Positions 24,997 to 38,937 of a DNA stretch of 64,000 nucleotides are shown one piece after another. The notes beneath the pieces are model-generated. The model was not told where the DNA came from. It made no database searches and saw only the letters and a program-made list of their open reading frames with translations. Every line of letters starts with the position of its first letter. Positions within the stretch are counted from its first letter, which is position 1. The DNA is from Anaeramoeba ignava (Eukaryota; Metamonada; Anaeramoebidae). A program made the position numbers and the translations under genes. The stretch is taken from contig JAPDFW010000088.1 of assembly GCA_028826165.1 (NCBI GenBank), positions 228,501-292,500 on the forward strand, given 5' to 3'.

Positions 24997-25370
24997 TTAA
25001 TCTTTTTTGCTCATTAATCTTTCAAATTGAACATAAGCTTGATATAAAGAAGGAATAATTTCATCAACAGCTCGAGAGAAAAGATGAGGATTTGGATGGT
25101 ATTGTTTGTTTGGATGGAAATCAAGACAAATTTCATGACGAGTTAAATCACTAATTCGGATAGAATTTTCAGATTCTAATTGAATAAATTTTTTGAGAAT
25201 TCTGTCTGCAGCTTGGGCTGATATCTCTGAGCCTTTTTGCATTGAGAGATAGGAATCAACACTCTCGAAAAATGCGAAAGCGTTTGTCTCATTCTCTGGG
25301 AAATTATCATTTAAAAATTCCTCGAAAATGCCTCTTGACCATTGATCGTGAATAACTTTGTTCAATTTTT
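24997..25370 (-). other. RGS domain encoded at the end of the Furry gene
   Basis: The segment from IFEEFLNDNFPENETNAFAF to YVQFERLM follows the RGS helical pattern: an F-FL start, a central Phe-Phe/Trp-like pair before the first long helix, the AD-ILKKFI helix, an Asp/Asn turn before R, and the FSRAVDEIIPSLYQAYVQF end. RGS domains speed GTP hydrolysis by G-alpha subunits. It is in the same uninterrupted frame as the Furry repeats. The last residues are MSKKD before the stop. Confidence 0.75.
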
Positions 25371-28300
25371 CTGGCTTCTTATTTGCTTCAATATTTGTGT
25401 TGCTGTTAATCTGGTTCATCATGATGTTAATGTTTGGGAATGAGTCTTGATGGGTCAGTTCTGAGTTGTCTAAGTCATCAAACGGCTGAGGAGAATGAGT
25501 GAAATCAAAGTCGTCGAAATGTGGAACGGATTTTTCGTCGCTTTCGTCGAATGAGGAGAGGTTTTCTGAGGATATTTCCAGAGAGGAGTCTTCTTGGTCT
25601 GTTGAGATGGGGGATTTTGGTGGGGTAGTTTGTTCCTGAAGAGGGTTTTTAGAAGATATTTTAAAGTTGCGGAAATCTGGAGAAAGATTTTCAATCTCGG
25701 GAATATTTTCATCATTTAAAGAAAGATTATTTTGTTTTAAAGGATCGTTTTCAAGTTTTAATAAATCATTCTCGAATTTCAATAGATCTTTTTCCGATTT
25801 TGATAGATCTTTTTCTAACTTCGTTGAATCCGGTTTCGGTTTTAGAGGGTCTTTTCGTAATTGCATTTTAGGTGATTTTTTGTTGATAACAGAAGGATTC
25901 AAAGAATCTTGATCAAATTCAAGTTCATAACGTTCAAGAGTAGATAAAGGAACAATTTTTTGGAGTCTTGGTTGATTTGGCTGGTTTTGAGTGGATAAAC
26001 GGAATTGATTTAAGGCTTGCTTTTCAATTCTAAGAGAAGGAAGGGATCCAACACGAGGGATTGAGAAGTCAGTTGAATCGAGACTTTTTTGTCTCACGCG
26101 AGTTTTTTCTTTAAGATTTTGAGAAGGAGACACTGGTTTGTAATATTCCGGCGATGAGATAATAGATCCGGAACGAACCAATCGCGATGTGGGGTTCTGG
26201 CCGCGTTGATCCGAGGTGTTTGGATGTATCTCCTGGTGGTGCTGAAAGGCATGCGATGTGGTGCGTGCCGTGTGAGGGGAGTAAAGTATGGGAGAGAATT
26301 CATCGCCTTCTGAAAGTGTCGATGAATCTTGCGAATATACAACAGGAAGAACAGAGTCCAACAACGAGTTGCCCTGGCGGATCAAATCGTGGGAAGTAGG
26401 CTGCAGAGCGAACCAGTAGTTCATTGTGTTTACAACCTGTCCGAAAGACTGAGTAATCTGTTGAACAGTGAAATGCGGAATCGCGGGCGTGTATATCGCG
26501 CTCAACACACTCGGCTCCACATGGGTTGAGTGAGGCGATGTGGGCATAATTCCGAAACCAGGTGTTGATTGTGAGGAAAGGTTGATGTAAAGCTGTAATA
26601 GAGAGAGGGCTTGGGTTTTGAGATCTGATGAAACGTATTGAATTGCAATTTTTGCCACTTCTGAAAAATGATGAAAAATTTGTGTTGCGTTTTTGCTTTC
26701 CAAAAAGCATCTGGTAATAGTAAACACTGGACCAAGAAAGGAAGCGCAATGAGTCTCGGCAATGAGCTGCAGAACATTTGCGGCCTGCTTTGCGTTTTGT
26801 GGGAAAAAAAGCGAGGAAAGTTCGGAACAAATTTGAGAATAGAAAATATCAAGTTGATCCAAAGTGTGATTTTTTTGGTCGAAAAAATCGAGAAGAAGCT
26901 GATTGAGAGACTGAGAGTGCTTGAGATTCTTTGCGAGATCTTTTGCAAAGAGACGGTACGAAGCGTCGATTTGGGGGAGGGTTATTTGTGGGGAGGAGTA
27001 GAATTGAAGCCAAGGAAGAAGAACAAGGATCTGGATCAAGTATCTTGCATCTGAATGGTCAGAAAGGAAGGGGGAACCGAGAGCATCTATGGAGGTGATG
27101 ATTGTGAGGAAGTATTTGCGGGTGCGATTGAACGTGAGTGCTGGGAGAAGAAGAGGGTGCAAACCGGAGAACGGGCTGTCCCAGTTGTAGCAGAACTGAC
27201 GAAATTGCTCGGGATGGAAACAGGATTGTATTGTGTCAGGAGGGTTGCGATGCGAATCTAGACAGCTAAAGATCTCTGGATGAGAAACGAACACGGAGAG
27301 AATCTTTGTGGATTTTTCATAGACCTTCTCAAAGTTGCTAAATTGAAGGAGCGCAACTGCGGTCCAGAAGACATGCGGATATCGAGATAGACACAAGGGG
27401 TTGCTCTGCTCGAGCAGACGAAGAAGACGCAGGAGAGTCTTCAGCAAGGATGTCAAATGCAGAACAAGCTTGGTGTTTGCTGATATTGTTTCTTGCACGT
27501 TCTGTTTGTTTTGTGTTTGACTTGGCTTTTCTCCAAGATCCTCCATTTTGCCTGATACTAAAAAGTTCACAAAATCCATGCTTGACCCTCGAACTCCTGT
27601 TCTTAATTTGCGAGGCCTGAATTGCGACCTCATCCCTTTTCTAGACGAATATCGATTTGCATATTGATCAAAAAGCATCACGTTGCAATATATATTTTGG
27701 ACTAATTTTTGAACTACATATTCGTTAACTGGTTCCTTCACGCTGTTGTATATCTCTAAACTGCACATTGCATATATCGGGTCAATGCAGAAAATCCCCC
27801 ATTTTAGTGCTTCTTTTCCTAGATTTTCTTTTAAATTCGGAAGCGCTTGTTCAAACGCTTCAAGAATTAACCCCACAAGCTCGCTGATTTTCATGTTGTT
27901 TTGATTCGCTCCTTGTTCTTTTGTTTCACTTGTTTTCGGCTTCTCATCTTTTCTGATCCCAATCTGTGCAAGGCTCGAATCCATTGTGCTATTCACTCCA
28001 TATTTTTCCTTTTTTTCTTTTCTGTTTTCGTTTTTTTCTTGTTTTTGCCACAAGATTTTTCCCGAGAATTGAACAATGTTTTTCAACTTGTCGACTATTT
28101 TCTGCGTCAACTTGAATTTATCTTTTTCGTTTGTTTCTTGGTTTATCTTAAATTCGCTATTTTGGTTTTGTTTTTGTTGGAAATAGTTTGACAGGGAAGT
28201 GATTAAATCAATAAGAAACTTTATAATTTGAACATTTTCTATTTTGTCTTGTGTGATTTCGGAATATCCGAGTTTGATCAAATAGTAGTGGAGCATCAAG

Positions 28301-31300
28301 TGGATGTGTGGGAGAAGAGGAGAGATGTTTTCAAGAACAAAGTCGTTGAGGAATAGTAATGAGTAGTTTCTTAGTTCTGATTGTTTTTCTGATGTGTATA
28401 AATCTCTAACTCTGAGATATTGATTTGAAAATTGTTGGAATTGGTCTTTTATATCTTGGAATTGGGGGTTTGATTCCTGGTTTATTTGCATATTTTTTTG
28501 ATTTTTGATATTTTCATCATTTTTTTGATTTTTGATATTTTTTTCATTTTCTTGATTTTTTTCATTTTCTTCATTTTTTTGATTTTTGATATTTTCTTGA
28601 TTTTCTTCATTTTTGATATTTTCTTCATTTTTTTGATTTTTTTCATTTTCTTCATTTTTCATATTTTCATCAGTAAATATCTCATTCTTTAACTTAGACT
28701 CCTTTTCATTTTCTTGTTGATCAAATATCTTGATCCCATTCACTCGATTCCAAAACTCCAATGAAAGTTTATACAACAAAGGAACAGCAACTTCATCAGG
28801 ATTCACAAGATAAAGAGAAACAATAATTTTGCGAATCAAAACAGAAGCCTTTCCTCTTTTACGATATTTCAACACAAAATGAAGTATTCTGTTAAAATTG
28901 TTCTTTTTGGAATCAATTTCTTGATTTTGATTATTCTTGCAAAATTTTGGATCCGATTTGGATCGTGATTCAGGATTAAACGGGGAAATTGAGGCCAAAT
29001 TCAACCAGAGATTGGAAAGATACTCTGGGAAATACTTCTGTTCTTCCATTTCAAAAAGCGTGATTTCAAGGAGAAGACTGAGAAATTTTTTTGAATACAA
29101 TCTCGAATTTTTGGAAGAAGAAATCGAGAAAATTTTGGAATGATCCTCAATGCAAATCTCAGCACTTGTGAGTGTGATGTTGCGTATCCAATCAATAAGA
29201 AGACGATAAAGCCACTTCCTTCTTCTTGGCTCCAAAAACAAAATGGCAGCTCTTTTCTGTTCCAAAATTCTGCTGAAAACCTCATAGAAAATATAGCCTG
29301 TCAACGGCGAACAAAAATTGGCAAATAAACAGTTGATTTGGTTCGCGTTTTTCTTGAGAATAGTGATGTTGTTTGTGTCGATCGATGTCTGGAAACTCGA
29401 CACTTTTCGCTGGAAATCTAAAACAGTTGGTAATTTTAAATCAATCATGGAAATTTTCTTTTCCTGAAGCTTCTTGTTCTTGGATTGCAACTTCTGGATC
29501 TCAAACTTGATCTGGGCAACAAAGACAGGGATCATCCTGACAAGTGAAAGAAGCGCTTTTTGGCGTATTTTTGGGTTCAGATGGTAAAGATTGACAAGCA
29601 AAATAACAAGCAACGAATTGGAGTATCTTCTTGCAATCGGAAATAGATCTGTGATAAAGTGCTGGACACCTCCTTGGGGATAGCTGTTGGGTGCGTCGAT
29701 ATTGTATTCTGAAATATTATTATTATTATTGTTATTATTATTGTTATTGTTATTATTTGTATTTGTGTTTGTATTTGGGATTGAATCAATAAGATCCAAA
29801 TTTCCAAATTGATTCATATTTTTTCCCATCCCAAAACTTGTGCTTGTGGTTGTCATTGAGTCAGTGAATTCTGCGTTAATTGAGTGCGAAATCTCGCTTT
29901 CGTCAGGAGAGGAATCCGAAGACATGAACTCAAACTCGGACAATGTCTGAAGAGTGGATTTATTTGATTTGAATTTTGCTCTTGATTTTGTTTTTGTCAA
30001 AAGTTGTCTTATGGGTTGCTTTTGATTGACAACTTTGGGCTCTTCGTTTGGGTTCTGGACATGGAAATGGGAAAACAAAAGATTGAACAGCTCAAGATTC
30101 TGTGAGAAAGTGGATGTATCTGGGAAAAATTCAATGATAAAATCACAAAGCGGAACAAAAAAATTATTTGATTCCTCTTTTTTGCCCTTATAAGAATACA
30201 GAATATAAAGTCTCAGAAGCTCGCCAAAGTGGAATGCCAGAAGCGTCTTGAGCATTGAGTGACCTTTCCGCTCAGAAACCATGAACCACTCTTTGGTTTC
30301 CTTGTCAATATCGCCTGTAAAAAGCTTTCCTATTTTGAGCATCTTCTCAACTGCAGAATGCGCACTTGTTTGGATTGCAACAATTATTGCGCGTAATTTG
30401 TCTTCTGTTTTTTTTGCTAGTTCAAGTTCTTTGATTTTGCCGGAAATTCGGATTGTTTCTTGATCGAGTATTTGAAAAAGCAGAACGGGCTCATTGCCGC
30501 TGTGTCCCGAGCATGTCTTGAGAAAACGGAAGGTTTGAAGTCGAGATTCCTGGATCCAATACTGATGGATCTCCTGGACAGAGCGGGATTTTTGTGCTGT
30601 TTGGGATTGTATTTTAAGAAGAAGGTTTCCGAAGTTGTTGGCAATTACACAGTAGTTAAGTAAGTGTGATAAAAAGCTTCCCAGATCGTTCTCGTCGTTG
30701 AAGAGAGGCAAAGGTGCAGAGGGTTGTTTTTTCTGAACAGTCGTGTTCTTTGTGATCACTATATTGATCCACTCGCGCAAAAAGCGTTCTTCATCAGAGA
30801 TAAAATTGGTCAAAGTGGAGCACACTTTCTTTTCTTCTAAAACGGCCATATATAAATTTGGGTTTTGTGAGAGCACAACGACAATCGAGGAAATCTGGGC
30901 ATAAACTTGCATAAGCTCACTTTGTTTATTCTTGTTTGTCAAATTGGGGATTGTTTTGATCCACGCCTTGAGCCGTTTTATCACAGATCGCGCGTTCGAG
31001 ATGTGTGTGCATCCAGTAACAAGCACAACAAACCGTCTTTTGCGCACATCGGAGTCGAGCATGTGCTTCCATAGATCGGGGAGTATTTTCCTTATTTGGT
31101 CTCGCGACTCAACAACCTTTCCCAAATGGACAATTTCCTTGTTTGTGTTTCCTTCGGAAAGAAGCGAAAGCATGTCAACTTTTTCGCGGAAAAATCGAGT
31201 TGAAAATGGCAGGTTTTCCCCGTCAAAAGCTTCGTCTTTCATCTCGTATTGTGGCAATACGGAATTTTCTTGATCGACCCCAATTTTTTCGAAATTTTGT

Positions 31301-34300
31301 GACAGTTTTTTTTCGTTAGCTGTCAAATCTGACAACTCTTCTTTTTTCTCTTCGTTTGTTTCATCTTCCTTTTCCTTGATGGAAACCTCCTCACTTTCCT
31401 GGAGGGAGATTGTGTCTGGATTCTTTGTGAGCTTGAACCCTACAAGAGATAGCAGCAGGGCGAACAGAAAGCACAAATGAACGAAAATTGTATCCGGAAT
31501 TTGGGAGACGGAAACAGAGAGGATCGCGCGAATACGGCGATAGATCATAGGTTTGACGAGGGTGATCACAGCAATCCTTTCGTTCTCGATACAGAGCTTC
31601 CCGATCTCCGAGAGCGCGACTGTCCATAGTAAATGGAAAGAGCTATACGCGAGGTTTTTGAGTGTTATACTCGGCAGTATCCCCGCACCGTATTGCTCTG
31701 TGTCTGGCATGAACCCGCAGTTCAGGTAAAGTAGATATGCGCTGCGCACTCTGTCCTCGATATATGTCTGATTGCGGTCGATAAGATCCCAGACAGAAAT
31801 GCAAGTGAGAGGGGAAAATATTTTTTGGATCGCGTGAGATTTTTTGAGAATTGATAAAGAAATCCCTCTTATAATTGCAATAGGATGACACAAGTTGACA
31901 AAAGCGACAGCGTCTGCGTTCTTGAAGATTTCTTCCTGTAAATGCTCGCCATCGGATACTTTCTCTGTGTTTTGTTCTGCTATCAAAAGATTTTCGAAAA
32001 TTCCCAAAAAATTTTCAATATGCATTAAAACTGTCATCAAGGAATGATCGTTTTGGAAATGTGGGTTCACACTGAGCAGCAGAAGATTCTCAAGCACCAG
32101 CAGCCGCACTTGCGGTTTCTCTGCGAATATCCACTGCAAAAAATGCGAGCACAGAGTGGCAAGTTCCTCGTCCGGATGGCACAAATTCTTGAGCAAATTA
32201 CGGACAATTTGCAACTCCTGGTAGCTCTCCTCCAGAACACTCATAACATACGGTAATATCATCACAAGCTCTTTATAAAGATCTCCCCAGAGATGCTGGT
32301 TCTTTTGGTCGTGGAGATTCTTCAGAAAACACTTGCCGTTGTTGCGGAAAATCGACGTAAAATCTCCATTCACAAGCGTTTTCACTGCGAAATTGTCCTT
32401 GCTAATATCCTCTCCAAGAACATCTTTCTTCACAGTCTCCCGCCATTTCTGCACCGTTTCAAAAACTTCTTTCTGGTACATGACATGTCTTTGTTTTTTG
32501 TGCTTGATTTCTTGATAAACATCGTGCCATCTCTGCCAAAGCTCTCTTGTCTTGTTTGCGACAATAAATCGATCTGGATTTGGCGAAGTGAACCACAGAA
32601 TCATCTTGTTCCTCCCGAGCACAGAAACTCCTACGCGCGAGTCGCATTGGATCATGAGCGTTTGGACGATATTTCCAATGTTCTGTTTTAGACCCTCGTA
32701 ATCATTCTCTTCAAATCCCTTTTCTTTATTGAATTGATGCAACTTCGGTGTGCTTAAGATCCGAAAAGAACGGATTGCGCAGAGGTATTGTCCAACTGAA
32801 TTGCTTCTCTTCAGCAAATTTGGGATTGCTTGTTTCCAATAAAGATTAAGAAAACGACTTCCAATTAACCCAAGAAGAATCGACAATTTAACTGGAAAGG
32901 AGTTGAAATCAATTGGTGATTTTTCATTAAAAAGAACGCTCATTATTTTTTTAATTTGCTTCTCTGAATCATCTCCGGCTATTCTTGCTTTACTCAAGCA
33001 TTTTACTTTGTTTTCAGAAAAAATTTTTCAAATGTTTTTTGTTTTCAATTAATTATTTTAATTTTTTACATGAAATGTTTTTTCTAATTTCAAATTTCAT
33101 GTAGAAAAATTTACTTTCTTGTTCAAAAACTTTTTTTTCCAATTTTTGAAGATAAATATTTGGTTTTTTTGCTTTTAGTTTTGCGATCCATGTAAATTTT
33201 TTTTGGAAACAACCACGAAGAAAAATAATAAAAGAGGAAAGGCAATAATCTCTTTTTCTTTCAATTTTTGTTCTTGAAAGAATTTTGGAGTCAAAAAAAG
33301 AAGGAAAGGTATCAGTATAAAAGATTTCAGATGAACGAATAAGAATAGAAGTCATGAGTTTATAGCAAATGGGTTTTAATTGTGCATGTTTCGATGATTT
33401 TGCTATTAATTGATATAAATATTCGACAACTGAAAATAAATGTTGATGTGATCCCGATGAAAAGTCTAATTGTGATATGATGTTGTATAATGCTTTGAGT
33501 TGAACTAATCGATACTGAACTTTTTTGTAACTTTTCATCATTTTGATATGCATTGTTAATGCTTTTGAAATTGTTTCATCATTTACATTCTTAATTTTCA
33601 TTTTAATTTTCATTTTAATTTTCATTTTAATTTTTATTTTCATTTTAATTTTTAAATTCAAATTTATTTACAGTAAATCGAATTTTTTTTATTGATTGAT
33701 AATAAGGAATAATTTGTTCCATTTTAATTTTCTTTTTTGGATCAATTGCACTAAAAAATCTTTTTAAAACTGAATCTAAATGATTAACTGATAATTGGCC
33801 GAGAACATAACTCCAATTTTGACGAATTTTATTTTGGAAGTAATTCCATAAATTTTGGCAAATTTTTCTAATATAAATTTAAATTTATTTTAAATTTTAT
33901 AAATTTATTTTAATTTTAATTTTAATTTTAATTTTAATTTTAATTTTAATTTTAATTTTAAATTTAATTTAAATTTTAATTTAAATTTTATAAATGAATT
34001 TTAATTAAATTTTATAAATTAATTTTAATTTAAATTTTAATTTATCAACCTAGGAGAAACTGGCTTGAAAAAACCAAAAGCAAATTCCCTAATAAGAGTA
34101 ATTGTTCCTGCATCAAGACAATCAGGATCACTTTTACAAGAAGCCAAAAGAAATAAAACAGTTTCAGAAACAAAAATATTAGCAATAGATTCAATAATAT
34201 CCCAATCTCTAGAATCCTTATTAAAATTTGGCATATAACCAAGAAAAACATCAAAACTAACTGGAGATTGTTGATTAAATTCAGAAGATTCATTTTTTTG

Positions 34301-34636
34301 TTCTTTGCTAAACGAAAGATAAGTTTGTGACAATTGGGGAAGAAATTTCAAAACAAGTTGAATTGCTGACGTTAAATGTGACTTTCCAATAACACAATAA
34401 GTTTCAATAAAATCTGTATAAAATTGACAGCTATGTGGAAATCTTCTCCAATGACAGGCAATAACTTCATCAGTTTTTTCGCTTTTGTTTTTGAATTGCA
34501 TTGTTCGGATTTTATTGTTTGTTTTCTCAAAATTTAAACTGCATTCTTGTGCTAATGTTTTTTGAAAATTTGTTAATAAAGGCGTTAATGTTTCAACTGG
34601 CAAAATTACTTGAAAAGTTTCTAAATGTGTATTCAT
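24997..34636 (-). CDS. Furry/Tao3/Mor2-family scaffold with C-terminal RGS domain
   Basis: Four exons: 34636-34050, 33867-33672, 33589-33070 and 33005-24997. They encode about 3103 residues; the last exon alone is 8 kb and open throughout. Furry proteins are HEAT/ARM scaffolds that bind NDR/LATS kinases and organise polarity and microtubules. Family blocks include the N-terminal IACHWRRFP segment, LLGLIGSRFLNLYWKQAIP, YRKRGKASVLIRKIIVSLYL, FWTAVALLQF and FSGLHPLLLPAL. After a Ser/Pro-rich linker with KSEKDLLKFENDLLK-type short repeats, the last 130 residues form an RGS domain (FEEFLNDNF, AFAFFESVDSYL, AADRILKKFI, FSRAVDEIIPSLYQAYVQFERL). Two introns end in AAG. GC is clearly higher from about 26000 to 32900 than in surrounding DNA. 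Confidence 0.85.
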
Positions 34637-34882
34637 GCCAATTTAAAAAAGTTTGAGAAAAAGAAAAAATGAAAAATTTTAATAATAATTTTCAATAAAA
34701 AAAAAATATAAAAAGATAAAAAATGAAAAATAAAAAATTAAAAAAAAATAAAAATTTTTTTTTTCTTTTTTTTTTTATTTAAAAAAATTGGGAAAATTAA
34801 TTAGATTTCTTTCATTTGAATCCAAAAAAAAAAGCAAAAAAAAAATCGTTATTAATCTCTTTTTTTTTTTTTGTTATTAAAT

Positions 34883-37800
34883 TTAATTCTTTTCAACCAA
34901 TTTTAAAATTGTATCTAATTCAAGGAATTTATCTGAAATTAAATCCAAAATTTGATTATAAGATTCTAAAGATTTATCTAATTCAAGATCTAAATTATTT
35001 GATTGTTGAAATTGAGAAAGGAATTTAGAATCTAATTTTTGAAGTTCTGAAACATTTTGAGTTGTATCTAAATATACAATTTTATAATTAATTTTATAAA
35101 TAATTTTATAATTAATTTTATATTTAATTTAATAATTAATTTTATAATTTAATTTTATATTTAATTTTATAATTTAATTTTATATTTAATTTTATATTTA
35201 ATTTTATATTTAATTTTATAAATAATTTTATAAATAATTTTATATTTAATTTTATAAATAATTTTATAAATAATTTTATAAATAATTTTATAATTAATTT
35301 TATAAATAATTTTATATAATTTTTATATTTAATTTTATATTTAATTTTATATTTAATTTTTTATATTTTATATTTTATAAATAATTTTATAAATAATTTT
35401 ATAAAATAATTTTATATTTAATTTTATAAATAATTTTTATAAATAATTTTATAAATAATTTTTTATAAATAATTTTATATATAATTTTATAAATAATTTT
35501 TATAAAATAATTTTATATTTAATTTTATTATATTTTTTTATATTTTATTTAATTTTATATTTAATTTTATAAATAATTTTATAAATAATTTAATTTTATA
35601 AATAATTTTATAAATAATTTTTTATAATTTAATTTTATATTTAATTTTATAAATAATAATTTTATAAATAATTTTATATTTAATTTTATAAAATAATTTT
35701 ATAAATAATTTATAATTTTTATAATAATTTTTATAATTTTATTTTTTTTTAAATAATTTTATATAAATAATTTTATAAATAATTTTATATTTAAATTTTT
35801 TATATTTAATTTTTTATATTTAATTTTTATATAAATTTTATATTTAATTTTATAAAAATAAAATAAATAATTTTATAAATAATTTTATAAATAATTATAA
35901 ATAATTTTTATAATTTTTTATAAATTTTATATTTAATTTTATAAATATTTTTAATAATTTTATAAATAATTTTATAAATAATTTTTATAAATTTTAATTT
36001 TATATTTAATTTTATAAATAATTTTATATTTAATTTTATATTTAAATTTTTATAATAATTTTATAAAATAATTTTATAAATAATTTTTATAAAATAATTT
36101 TATTTTATAAATAATTTTTTTATAAATAAATTTTATAAATAATTTTATAAATAATTTTATAAAAATTTTATAAATAATTTTTATATTTAATTTTTATAAA
36201 ATAATTTTTTATATATTTTAATTTTATAAATAATTTTATAAATAATTTTATATAAATAAATAATTTTATAAATAATTTTATATTTAATTTTATATTTAAT
36301 TTTATATTTAAATTTTATAATTTTTATAATTTTATAATTTAATTTTATAATTAATTTTATATTTAATTTTTATAAATAATTTTATATTTAATTTTATAAT
36401 TATAATTTTTATATTTATAATTTTATTTTAATTAATTTTATATTTAATTTTATAATTTAATAAATTATATAATTAATAAATTTTATAAATTTTATAAATA
36501 ATTTTATAATTAATTTTATAAAATAATTTTATAAATAATTTTTATATTAAATAATTTTATAAATAATTTTATATTTAATTTTAATTTAATTTTATAAAAA
36601 TATTTTATAAATAATTTTTTAAATTTTATAAATAAAATAATTTTATAAATAATTTTATAAATAATTTTTTATAAATAATTTTTTATAAATAATTTTATAA
36701 ATAATTTTATAAATAATTTTATAAATAATTTTATAAAATAATTTTATAAATATTTTTATAAATAATTTTATAAATAATTTTATAAATAATTTTATAAATA
36801 ATAATTTTATAAATAATTTTTATAAATAATTTTATATATTAATTTTATATATAATTTTATAAATAATTTTATATATAGTTTTATAAATAATTTTATAAAA
36901 TAATTTTATAAATAATTTTTATAAATAATTTTATAAATAATTTTTAAATAAAATAATTTTATAAATAATTTTAATAAATAATTTTATATATTAATTTTAT
37001 AATTAATTTTATATAATTTTAATTTTATAAATAATTTTATAAATAATTTTATAAATAATTTTATAAATAATTTTTTATAATTTTATAAATAATTTTATAT
37101 TTAATTTTATATTTAATTTTATAAAAATTTTATATTTAATTTTTTTATATATAATTTTATAAATAATTTTATAAATAATTTTATAAATATTTAATTTTAT
37201 AAATAATTTTTATAAATAATTTTATAAATAATTTTATAAATAATTTTATAAATAATTTTTATAAATAATTTTTATATTTAATTTTTTATAAATAATTTTA
37301 TATTTAATTTTATAAATAATTTTAATAAATAATTTTATAAATAATTTTATAAATAAATTTTATAATTTTTATAAATAATTTTATATATAATTTTATTAAT
37401 AATTTATATATAAATATTTTATTTTATAAAATAATTTTTATAAATAAATTTTATAAATAATTTTTTATAAATAATTTTATATTTAATTTTATATTTTTAA
37501 TTTTATTTTATAAATAATTTTATAAATAAATTTTATAAATAATTTTATAAATAATTTTATAAATAATTTTATAAATAATTTTATAAATAATTTTATAAAT
37601 AAATAATTTTATAAATAATTTTATAAATAATTTTATAAATAATTTTATAAATAATTTTATAAATAATTTTATTAATTTTATATTTAATTTTATATTTAAT
37701 TTTATAAATAATTTTATAATTAATTTTTAATAAATAATAAATTTATAAATAATAAATAATTTTATAAATAATTTTAAATAAATAAATAATTTTATAATTA

Positions 37801-38755
37801 ATTTTTTATATAATTTTATAAATAATTTTATATTTAATTTTTATAAATAATTTTTATATTTAATTTTATATTTAATTTTATAAATAAATAATTTAATAAT
37901 TAATTTTATAATTAATTTTATATTTAATTTTATAAATAATTTTATAAATAATTTTATAAATAATTTTATAATTAATTTTATAAATAATTTTATAAATAAT
38001 TTTATAAATAAATTTTTTATATATAATTTTATTTTATAAATAATTTTATATTTAATTTTATAAATAATTTTATAAATAATTTTTATAAAATAATTTTTTA
38101 TATTTTTAATTTTATATTTAATTTTTATATTTAATTTTATATTTAATTTTATAAATAATTTTATAAATAATTTTATAAATAATTTTATAAATAATTTTAT
38201 AAATAATTTTATATTTAATTTTATATTTAATTTTATAATTAATTTTATAATTAATTTTATAAATAATTTTATAAATAATTTTATAAATAATTTTATAAAT
38301 AATTTTTGAAATAATTTTATAAATAATTTTATAATTAATTTTATAATTAATTTTATATTTAATTTTATAAATAATTTTATAAATAATTATTGAAATGGAT
38401 TCATTTCAAAATTACCTTCTTTAGCTGAAACATCAATAATATTTTCTAAATCATTTATTTGCTTTAATCCATTAATTGTTTCATTTATCATTTCTTCATA
38501 AGATTGAAGAAGTTGTAATCTTGTTTGTAAATTTAAATCAGATTTTGAAGTTTTTTCTTTTTTCAATAAATCTTTATATTGATTAAGTTTAAGAGCAAAT
38601 TCTGAAATAATTGGAAAATGTTCTTCTAATTCTTGTAATTCTTGAAGAAGAACTGCTAACCAATTAACAAGATTTTCATTTGAATCCATTTCTTTGGGAA
38701 TTACCCCAATAAATTCTTTTAAAGCATTTAATCTTTCTTGTAAATTATTTGACAT
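34883..38755 (-). CDS. Dynactin p24/p22 (DCTN3)-like small coiled-coil protein
   Basis: Exon 1 is 38755-38416 and exon 2 is 35067-34883, joined in phase 1 across a 3.35-kb intron; the product is 174 residues (DCTN3 is about 186). It is almost entirely helical. It starts with a LQERLNALKEFIG heptad segment, has an EHFPIISEFALKLNQYKDLL middle and ends LESYNQILDLISDKFLELDTILKLVEKN, which fits the YN-LSK-FVQWDELL-LE end of DCTN3. DCTN3 sits in the shoulder of dynactin with p50 and p150. The assignment rests on length and pattern and is moderate. It shares a 182-bp divergent spacer with the RRM gene. Confidence 0.55.
35068..38415 (-). repeat. 3.35-kb almost GC-free intron, (ATAAATAATTTT)n
   Basis: The donor is gtaatt and the acceptor atttag; the interior is variants of aattttataaat and aattttatattt. 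I see only a handful of G or C bases in over 3 kb. It is six times longer than the coding sequence it interrupts. Confidence 0.9.
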
Positions 38756-38937
38756 AAAAATAATAAAAAGAAAAAAAATGAAAAAAATAAAAATGAAAAA
38801 ATAATTAATAATTTTGATGAAGAAAAAAATAATTTTTAGTAATTTTAATTTTTTTTTTAATTTTTTTAATTTTTTTAATTTTCATTTTTTTCATTTTTTT
38901 CATTTTTTTGTTATTTAGAAAATAAATAAAAAATTAA
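38756..38937. promoter_or_regulatory. Divergent promoter, dynactin-like / RRM gene
   Basis: 182 bp lie between start codons. On the plus side there is ttttcatttttttcatttttttcattttttt at 38879-38910; on the minus side the reverse complement motif aaaaaaatgaaaaaaataaaaatgaaaa lies at 38772-38799. Confidence 0.5.

Noticed and set aside
26094-26830. Overlapping open frames on both strands across 26000-32900
   Set aside because: They are shadows of the GC-richer Furry exon; the Furry frame alone gives family motifs.
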